From Otatea glauca (taxonomy: Eukaryota > Streptophyta > Magnoliopsida > Poales > Poaceae): DNA of 64,000 bases. The notes under the pieces were generated by a model that saw only the letters and a program-made list of their open reading frames with translations, had not been told where the DNA came from and ran no database searches. Shown here in pieces: positions 56,426 to 64,000 of the stretch. Position numbers and translations under genes: made by a program. Numbering within the stretch: the first letter of the stretch is position 1; every line of letters begins with the position of its first letter. Where the stretch lies: NCBI GenBank assembly GCA_036346275.1, contig CM070723.1, positions 46,268,743 to 46,332,742 of the forward strand, in the 5' to 3' direction.

Positions 56426-57139
56426 ATCTGACGGCTTCCAGGTGAAAATGTCCTTGTTTGCTTGGAGGAAGGTGACGAGCGCGCTTTCCTATTTGTCCTC
56501 GAGCCCTGTCCCGATCTTGTCGTTTTAGACGTGTCAGACGGGTCAAGGATGATCCTTTTGGTTCCTTCGCCAGGCTTGATTCCTGAGGTGGCCTGCTTCT
56601 TTGACGGGACTTCTCCTTCGTCCTGGAGCGTGGCAGCCTCGGCATGGATGTTTTTTGCCTGGATATTTGCTTCTTGTAGTTCGGCAAGCTCATGGTTCTC
56701 CCGGTCGCATTGAGAAGATTGCTTGATGTCACCCCGGAGCGAGATGACTCCTTTGGGTCCTGGCATCTTCAATACCGAGTAGGTGTAATGAGGTATGGCC
56801 ATGAATCTGGCTAACCAAGGCCTTCACAAGATAGCGTGATACGCCGTCTCAAATTAGCTACCTCGAATTGATGTATTCGGTCCGGTTATCCTTGGTACCG
56901 AGCAACGGAAGAGAAATCGTCCGAGGGGAAATGAGGACGCCTGAGGATCACTCCATGGAAGGGTGAGTGCTTGGCTTTAGCTCGAACGAAGGATGTTCAT
57001 GTCGCCGAATGTCCTCGCGAATAGGACGTTGAGCCCACTTCGCCGCCGATCGGGACCCTCTTGAGCTTCACGCTGCGCACGACCGGTCAAGTACAAGAGG
57101 AAACTTACCGGATGTGGGACCCGACGGGTGATCCTTCGA
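56426..57139 (-). pseudogene. pol: Gypsy-2 protease/linker region (broken)
   Basis: Scattered pieces resemble the Tat protease-RT linker: FPLVLDR-like and TKDNRTEYI-like fragments near 56860-57110, then MAIPHYTYSVLKMPGPKGVI (56802) and KQSSQCDRENHELAEL. No intact DSG/DGG active site could be read, because a gap and frameshifts fall there. Confidence 0.6.
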
Positions 57140-59000
57140 TCAAAGGTGATCGACCTCCGACCATTTCGGATATTGAGGAGTCGCCGTTCTACCGCTGATC
57201 TCTCGAGCGGTAAGTTTTGCTTTAAATGCTCGACTCATATCTGTTGAGCCCCGTAGATGTAGTTCAGCTCCGCCGAGTTCCCGGAAGTCTTCTTCGTCCG
57301 AGATCCTTCTTTTCGCAGAGCGGCCGCCCTTGGTCGGGCCGGTTGCGGTGACTCGCGTGCAAAACGCTTGAGTGAAGCGATCCTTGGTCGCGTGCTTTCC
57401 TTTGGGGTGGAAAGGGCAAATCGCCTCCATGACGGGGCCAGAAGTCGGGTGCCTCCTCCGTGCGGCTCGGGGCGATTATGCTCGTCGTTGCTATCGATTC
57501 TTCACCCTTCCGCTTCTTGTCTTTGTGTTTTGATGACTCGACTTGTCGCCTCTGCTCTTTGCGCGGGCGGTCTCCTAACGCTTCGGCTAGGGCGCCCGAG
57601 GCCGTCGCATAGCGATCGGCTAATGCGAACATTTCCTTCACGTAAGTCGAGGGTTTCGACATCTTTTATTAAATCAGATCACTTACCCTTTTTGGAAGGC
57701 CGCTACCACTACCGCCTCGGACACATCCTCGACGGTGTTTTTCTTACGCATGAAGCTACCGATGAAATCCTCGTCTCATCCTTCTTCCGTGCGGTTGGTA
57801 CAGATCCCACGGAGTGCCGGGCCGCTCGTAAGTCCTCGAAATTGGCAATGAACGATCGCAAAGATCGCCCAGAGTCCACCGAGTTCGCAGGAGCCCCGTG
57901 AGCCATGCTTGAGTGGTGGGGTGAGATTGGTGGCAAATAGTTTGCCATAATACCGATTTCCCCGCTTTAACTACTAAGGCGTAAACTCTGCAGCCAAGCC
58001 TCCGATCTCGCCTCCGTCGAACTTTATGATGCCCTTTGGGTTGAAACCCTCGGGCCATATCACTCGGCGAATCGAGAGTAAACGCCCAATCCCGCCGATG
58101 GATTTTTCGTGGCCGTGAGGACTCCATCGCGCGATCTTGCCTTGATGATGAGTAACGGACGCCGGGGTGGGGTACGGCGTGATGAGTTCATGACTCAACT
58201 CGTCGCCGCTATCTCGGGCGGTGATGAGTTCTCGCGGTGCGTTGCGGTCGCTCGTCGGTCGTAACTCACGCCAAAACGCTCATAGTCGTCGCGCGATCGC
58301 TTTCCTCCTCGCCTCGCCCCGCCGCTCGCCGTGAGGTTCTCGCGAGGTCACGATCGAGGATTTGTCGGCGTCTCGATGGCGCGCGTGGCGCCGACCGCCG
58401 TTGTTCGACCGTGGCGCTTGGCACGGCGACGCGAGTGGCTGCATGGGAGTGCGAGTGTGCTTCGTCCGCCGGCGGTCTTTCCTGGGTTTGCTGGATCGCT
58501 GCCGCCGTCACCATGGCTTTAATGTGGGCCACGATCGGGGCTGCTGGGCTATTCGATGCTATCATTGGGTCTAGTGTGTCAAGGAGCGTCTTGGAGGCGA
58601 CGACGTTCTGCATCGGTGTTCGAAAAACGGTCTGGTCTCCCAACTTAGACTGCAAGATCTCCTCGCGGACATTGCGGCCCAGCGATCGAAGAGATCGAGC
58701 GTTTACCTCCTTGCCCTTACGCTTACGATTTTCTTCCGCGGCCTCTTGGTCTTCTTGGTGCAGATCAATCTTCTGTCCTTCAATTGAAAAGACGCCGCGA
58801 AAACTGCCTCCGTACCTGATGGCGCCGTCTGGTTTTCTGGGTAAGTCAGAGCAATGTACCTGGGATGGTTCGTCCCGGTTGTACCGATTGGATCTGGTTT
58901 GATCCAGCGGACAAGCTCTCCGTGCATGTCGACGACGGTCTAGGCTTCCGTTAAAAGCCCGCCGAGACAAAGGTGGCGATGAATCTGCGGCTGATGCCAT
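57140..59000 (-). pseudogene. gag: Gypsy-2 gag (broken)
   Basis: The ATG at 59000 lies about 43 bases inside the 5' LTR and opens 244 codons (MASAADSSPPLSRRAFNGSL), including RKRKGKEVNARSLRSL and an Ala-rich part. Then frames change: RDWAFTLDSPSDMARGFQPK (58127), LVVKAGKSVLWQTICHQ, and finally the knuckle-like CPFHPKGKHATKD (57430-57140) with the cysteine that should close it missing. This is the usual Tat gag layout, inactive through at least five frame changes. Confidence 0.75.
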
Positions 59001-59044
59001 CAGTGCAGAGGAAGCATTGAGCGCTTCCCTACTGGCGCGCTAAC

Positions 59045-59583
59045 CGCCGATTTTTGTGGTCGACAATGAATTTATGGGGTAAGCGCCGATCCAAACTCAA
59101 GGTCACACAAGACAAGGGTTTATCTGTGTTCAGCCATCGTGGTGGAGGTAATACTCTAATCTGTGTCTTTGGGATTATATGGATCTCTTGGATCTGAGGA
59201 TGCTCAAAGCGCAATATGCTCTGGGCGATATGAAGTGTTCTATGCTCTATGGCTTGATTGCTCTATGCTTGGATGATCGGATCCCTATGTTGTTGCCCGC
59301 CCTCTCCCTTATATAGCGGGGTGGGGCGGCTTACTGAGTCCTCGATCGGTTTGGAGATTCCGATCGGTTACAAGATTCTAGTCGATTAATAGGATAGAGT
59401 TTACATCTTTATCTACCCTATTAACGACTCGGATTACAACCGTATCTATCATATCTAAATATAAGTTCAACTTCCTTTAGGATATGTCCCCTTGCGCATG
59501 GCAGCGGGGCCTGACGCGGGGAGTATCTTCTGGGCCTCCCTCTTGGGCTTGTCATGAGGGTACCCGGGTTCTTATATTCCACA
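59045..59583 (-). repeat. Gypsy-2 5' LTR
   Basis: Begins TGTGGAATATAAGAACC at 59583 and ends AAAATCGGCG near 59045, where the 3' LTR has AAAGTCGACA. TATA box at about 59309-59316. The adjoining GTTAGCGCGCCAGTAGGG (59044-59027) is the candidate primer-binding site; I cannot assign its tRNA. Confidence 0.88.
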
Positions 59584-59588
59584 GATGC

Positions 59589-59931
59589 CTATATTTCCAA
59601 AAGGGGGAGAAAATGTAGAAAAGGCAACACAAAAAAAAAGAGAGATACAAATGTGAAAGCTTGTTGGTTCTTATGATCTTTGTAAATATTTGCTATTTTT
59701 TATGGATCATAATCACATTTGGCACTTACGATTGGTTTTTAGAGCTTTTGTGGAAAACTTGCTCTTTTCATGGTCTTGCTCTAAATTCTTTCAGCCAACT
59801 TGGTCATGATTTTATATCTTTCTCTCTAGACCAAGTTTGGCTTTGCAATCGAATTGCTTTCTTCTTCTCTCATTCAAACTCAAATTTATGCCTTTTGTGT
59901 TGTTTGTCAATATACTCATCAAGGGGGAGAT
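59589..59931 (+). other. SIRE-3 3' untranslated region, right part, with polypurine tract
   Basis: Continues the region cut at 48066, matching 29463-29807 (CCAAAAGGGGGAGAAAATG). Ends with AAGGGGGAGAT at 59921-59931, the primer for plus-strand cDNA synthesis. Confidence 0.8.
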
Positions 59932-61574
59932 TGAAGGACCATGTGGAGGTCCATCCATGTTTGTGATGAGTATTTGACTTTATTTGAGCAAGGTGTGCTC
60001 AAGTTTGAGTTTGATTTGGATTGATTTTCAAAATGAAGCAATTTGAGTTATCTCTGCCAGGAGTGGAAGTACCGATTGTATGGATGCGGTAGTGATGAGT
60101 TGGATGGTTTATATTGCATATCATTGTGGGCATTGCTATGTGAGGAGTTTCCTTGTTTTTGATGGTTGTAGGACGACAGTGCTAGGTCATGGTAAGGCGA
60201 AGGATGACCGGGACTAGGCGAGGAGCGTCGGAGGTCCAGACGGTTGGGAGATCGCCGGAAGATGATCGAAGACGGAGTCCGGGCAAGTCAAGAAGACAAG
60301 GAAAGGAGTTGATGCTAGCTAGATGCCGCGTGGATCAATGAGGGCCGTCGGATTGAGGTCTAGTTGATAGGTTAACGGGTCTAGGTAGTATGCTTTGAAA
60401 ACCGTGCAAGAAAACCCGGTATGTGTGTGGGTTTTGGGTTAGCCCTTGCATGGGTGTGTGTGTGGGTTAATCCTAGCCCTTAGATGAGTGCTCTAGGGTG
60501 GAGGGACTCATCCAAGGGTGGTAGGTGGCCCAAGAGTAGTATAAATAGGGGTGGAGTGGTAGCCTCCTTCCCTTGAAGGTTTTGAGGTTTGTGAATGCTC
60601 CTTTGAGCTTTGCCCACATGAAAGTGAGGCTTTGTAACCGCTCCTTCCAGAAATGAAAGTTTTATCCATCCACCTCTGAATTTATTTTGCGTATTTACAT
60701 TATGTCTTTACTTTACGCAATTTAAATTCAGCATTTACTTTCCCGCAATTACATTCTCGCAATTTACTTTCATGTAATTTGGATTTGCCTCCCCTCCTTC
60801 TAAATGCTGCTGATCTTGGATGTTTTGAGTGTGTTCATATGGTTTTACATCTCTTTTGCACTCTTGGATTGAGTAGAGAACATCTTTTCTTTCAAGTTCC
60901 AACTTTGTTCAGAACTTGTTCTTCGCGCAGCAGTCAGTGTTTGATTTCTATAACATTCTAGAAAATTCTTTTTCAAGTGATTCTTGTTGGAGGAGGTGAG
61001 GGACTCTGACATCCACATACAGAAAAATTTTGGAGTTCACTTGTTGCACCGTTTGGGCGCCATGAGGTAAAAACCGAGCCCCAAACTTTCTGCTCGAAGT
61101 TCTTGACCAGACTGTGTTCTTTGATTTTTCCTGTTTTTTCTGTAAGGCGTTTTGAGGAGAAATTTGGTGGAGTTCTTCATGACGCTGATGCTCATAGGGA
61201 GAAAAAGTCTCAAAATTTTGTGAGCTGCAGAATCCCACCAACCTCCTGTGCAAATTGAGGACAAGTTCTGGAAATTCTGCTTTTGCTTTTCTGAAAGTGA
61301 CATTTGTGATTTGAATTGATGTCCTTTCTAAAAGCAAGAGTTTGAATTGATTCCTCTTTATCTTGGACACTAGACAACCAGTATTGTGACTCAAAAATCC
61401 CCACATATTTTATGGTACTTATCCATGCAAGCTTGGGGTACACATAGTTGTCTAGTTTTTCAGGTTTTTCACGATTTCCTTTGAGCGATCTTGTCGAGGT
61501 TTTTGTTGGAGTATTTTGGGGGAAATTTTATTTGCGACCATTCACCCCCCTCTGTTCGCCATCTCGGTCCTTCA
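59932..61574 (+). repeat. SIRE-3 3' LTR
   Basis: TGAAGGACCATGTGG to CATCTCGGTCCTTCA; TATA box TATAAATAG at 60540-60548 is intact here. Very similar to 36384-38023, which suggests a recent insertion relative to SIRE-1. Followed by the GCTAT duplication and Tekay pol. Confidence 0.92.
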
Positions 61575-62748
61575 GCTATTAGTACAAGCCCCAGGATCTG
61601 AGCTTAGATCTAGCCTTGGGTGCTTGGGAGTTAAGTTGCTTATGGACGGGATAGAATTTCTAGCGAATCTTATCTTGTTAGATGCACAATCCCTAGATGT
61701 TATCCTTGGAATGGATTGGCTGTCCAAACATAAGGCTGTTCTGGATTGTGGCCGAAGGATCGTAACACTCGAAGGCCCTAGTGGCAAGAAGGTAGAATTT
61801 CAAGCAACCGCAGTTCGGGATGGGCAGTTAGTGGTCAACAGCATGCAAGCCATCAGCATAGAGGATGTGCCAGTAGTCAGAGAATACCCAGATGTGTTTC
61901 CGAAAGATTTACCAGGGATGCCACCAGACCGCGATATTGAGTTTGTTATCGAGTTAGCACCAGGGACAGCACCGATATCAAAGCGGCCTTATCGGATGCC
62001 CACCGACGAGTTAGTGGAAATGAAAAAGCAGATTGAGGAACTGCAAGAGAAAGGTTTCATTAGACCAAGTTCATCACCGTGGGGAGCACCGGTTTTGTTT
62101 GTTCGTAAGAAGGATGGAAGTCTTAGGATGTGCATCGATTATCGTGAACTTAATGAAGTAACGATCAAGAATAAGTATCCGTTGCCCAGGATCAACGATT
62201 TATTTGATCAGTTAAGGGGAGCTGGAGTTTTCTCCAAAATAGATCTTCGTTCAGGATACCATCAGTTGAAGATCCGAGCGAAGGATGTGCCTAAGACTGC
62301 GTTTTCTACGCGATATGGACACTATGAGTTCACAGTCATGTCATTTGGATTGACTAATGCCCCTGCATATTTCATGAACATGATGAATAAGGTTTTCATG
62401 GAGTATTTGGATAAGTTTGTTGTAGTCTTCATAGACGATATCCTAGTTTTCTCGAAGACAGAGGGAGAGCATGCGGAACACTTGAGGAAGGTTTTAGGGA
62501 GGTTGCGAGAACATCAGCTGTACGCTAAGTTCAGCAAGTGTGATTTTTGGAAAGAGAAGGTTGAATTTCTTGGTCATGTAATGACTACTAAAGGAGTTGA
62601 AGTCGACCCAAGCAAAGTGGACGCAGTGTTGCATTGGGAGCAACTGAAGTCTGTTACTCAGATCCGTAGTTTTCTGGGAATGGTGGGATATTACCGTCGG
62701 TTCACAGAAGGATTCTCAAGATTGCTAAACCCCTTACGCAGTTGTTGA
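61575..62748 (+). pseudogene. pol: Tekay/Del gypsy protease end and reverse transcriptase
   Basis: The open frame actually begins in the SIRE-3 LTR; gypsy sequence starts at 61575. Protease tail: LLMDGIEFLANLILLDAQ and VILGMDWLSKHKAVLDC. RT: PYRMPTDELVEMKKQIEEL, MCIDYRELNEVTIKNKYPLP, FSKIDLRSGYHQLKI, MSFGLTNAPAYFMNMMN and the catalytic VVVFIDDILVFSK. It is intact up to GMVGYYRRFTEGFS. A one-base loss near 62718-62721 shifts the frame and gives a false stop at 62746. Part of a Tekay polyprotein otherwise in good condition. Confidence 0.92.
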
Positions 62749-64000
62749 AGAAAGAAAAGAAGTTTGCATGGATGCCAGAGTGCGAGAAAAGTTTTATGGA
62801 GCTAAAGAAGCATTTGACGACAGCCCCCGTATTAGTATTGCCGGATGTGCAGAATGGTTTTGATATTTATTGCGATGCCTCAAAGCAAGGTCTGGGGTGC
62901 GTGCTAATGCAAAATGGCAAAGTCGTTGCTTACGCGTCGAGGCAGTTGAGACCGCATGAGGACAATTATCCGACGCATGATCTGGAATTAGCTGCCGTAG
63001 TGCATGCTTTGAAGATATGGCGTCATTATCTCATAGGAAATAGATGTGAGATATATACTGATCATAAGAGCCTGAAATACATTTTCACTCAAGCAGATCT
63101 TAATATGAGACAACGAAGGTGGCTGGAGTTAATTAAGGATTATAATGTGGGAATTCACTATCATGCCGGAAAAGCTAATGTGGTAGCAGATGCTCTGAGT
63201 CGAAAGAGCCATAGTGCAAATACGCTGTCAATGGATGATCAACCAGAGCTATGTAAAGAATTTCAGAAGTTAAAGTTGAAAGTTGTTCCGCAAGGAATTG
63301 TAGCTGTACTGGAAGTAAAACCAACAGTTGAGGATCAGATTAGAGAAGGCCAGAAAGATGATGAGAAAATCACTAAGATCAAGTCCAAGAAAGAGGAAGG
63401 CCTAGCCGTGGATTTCACTCTAGATGAGCAAGGAACCATGTTCTTCAAAGGTCGAATCTGTGTACCGGACAAAAAGGAGCTGAAGCAACTGATTCTTGAG
63501 GAAGCTCACGATTCTAAGTACTCGATTCATCCGGGAAGTGCTAAAATGTATCAAGATATGAGAGAGAGATTTTGGTGGCCTAATATGAAGCGTGAGGTGG
63601 CTGAGCATGTTGCTCTATGCGATGTATGTCAGAGAGTAAAAGCCATGCATCAAAAACCTGCGGGTCTATTACAGCCGTTGAAAATTCCTGAATGGAAGTG
63701 GGAGGAAATCGGTATGGATTTTATCACCGGTTTACCTAAGACTCAGAGAGGATATGATTCAATTTGTGTTATTGTGGATCGGTTGACCAAGGTCGCTCAT
63801 TTTATCCCGGTGAAGACCACCTACTCAGGAGATCGTTTAGCAGAGTTGTATATGTCAAGGATTGTATGTTTGCATGGAGTACCCAAAAAGATTGTGTTAG
63901 ACAGAGGTACCCAATTTACCTCAAGATTTTGGAACAAGTTGCAGGAAGCAATGGGAACTCGTCTGAATTTCAGTACAGCGTATCATCCGCAGACAGGCGG
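62718..64000 (+). CDS. pol: Tekay/Del gypsy RNase H and integrase, open to window end
   Basis: After the frameshift the frame has no stop for 427 codons and runs off the edge. RNase H: KIAKPLTQLLKKEKKFAW, FDIYCDASKQGLGCVL, LELAAVVHALKIWRHYL and YTDHKSLKYIF, with catalytic D, E and D. Integrase: zinc module HPGSAKMYQDMRERFWWP ... CDVCQRVKAM, core D in IGMDFITGLP and D in VLDRGTQFTSRFW. The third acidic residue should lie just past STAYHPQTGG at the edge. A chromodomain would be expected beyond the window. It shows no sign of decay, unlike everything else here. Confidence 0.92.

Larger units (their letters stand above)
48067..59583 (-). mobile_element. Gypsy-2: complete Tat-lineage Ty3/gypsy element
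   Basis: LTRs of about 540 bp at both ends and flanking GATGC duplications (48062-48066 and 59584-59588) define an 11.5-kb insertion. On the minus strand the order is gag, protease, RT, RNase H, integrase, the classic Ty3/gypsy order. On the opposite strand, between pol and the 3' LTR, are a small ORF, a 77-bp tandem array and a Transposase_28-type ORF with introns. The copy is broken but structurally complete. Confidence 0.92.
36384..61574 (+). mobile_element. SIRE-3: complete Maximus/SIRE-like copia with nested inserts
   Basis: Two LTRs of 1640 and 1643 bp flank primer-binding site, gag, pol and a long 3' region. The flanking five bases are GCTAT on both sides (36379-36383 and 61575-61579), a perfect target duplication. 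Without the two inserts (41936-44808 and 48067-59583) the element would be about 10.8 kb. The coding region has many small indels. The host of this insertion is the Tekay protease gene, whose frame resumes at 61575. Confidence 0.92.

Noticed and set aside
57368..57901. Plus-strand 177-codon frame
   Set aside because: It lies opposite Gypsy-2 gag, with no family features. It is a shadow of the minus-strand gene.
1..64000. tRNA, rRNA, DNA transposon termini, integrated pararetrovirus
   Set aside because: I saw no cloverleaf-type tRNA, no rRNA-like stretch, no long terminal inverted repeat with transposase, and no movement or coat protein motifs. A full covariance-model or profile search was not possible here.

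Overview
The window looks like intergenic heterochromatin from a large monocot, most likely grass, genome. Almost every base can be assigned to LTR retrotransposons nested inside one another. I found no host gene, tRNA, rRNA, CRISPR array or bacterial feature. Reasons for a plant/grass call: Ty1/copia elements primed by initiator-Met tRNA, Ty3/gypsy elements of the Tat and Tekay/Del types, and the grass-typical 'putative gypsy type transposon' antisense ORFs. All coding regions but one are broken by stops or frameshifts. Family names are from memory of motifs, not from a search.

Layout. (1) 1-383 is AT-rich and unassigned. (2) 384-8595 is a minus-strand copia element (Copia-1) with two 1326-bp LTRs. 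(3) 8596-17953 is the 3' part of a plus-strand Tat gypsy (Gypsy-1): integrase, a spliced-looking antisense ORF (aORF), an 81-bp tandem array, a small antisense ORF and the 3' LTR. (4) 17954-18341 is a truncated LTR of a second Tat family. (5) 18354-31503 is a head-to-head pair of Maximus/SIRE-like copia copies, one minus and one plus, joined at about 23357/23358. (6) 31504-32344 is an inverted LTR piece and 32345-33123 an island of unknown retroelement DNA. (7) From 33124 on there is a nest: SIRE-2 (33124 onward) is interrupted at 34898 by a Tekay gypsy, which is interrupted by complete SIRE-3 (36384-61574, target duplication GCTAT), which holds a Tekay-type solo LTR (41936-44808, CATTT) and a complete minus-strand Tat gypsy, Gypsy-2 (48067-59583, GATGC). 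The Tekay pol resumes at 61575 and runs off the window.

The most interesting content is in the two Tat elements. Both carry the same cassette, antisense to pol, between pol and the 3' LTR. Read from the 3' LTR it is: TATA box, small acidic ORF, tandem array of about 80-bp units, TATA-like box, and aORF with GT-AG introns. In Gypsy-1 two introns join the frames exactly and remove stop codons. This suggests an autonomous antisense transcription unit kept by both families.

A caution for any reader: many differences between sister copies, including LTR pairs and primer-binding sites, fall at CAG/CTG and replace them with CG-containing strings. That is the opposite of methylation decay and suggests consensus errors at methylated CHG sites, so some of the frameshifts described here may not be real.
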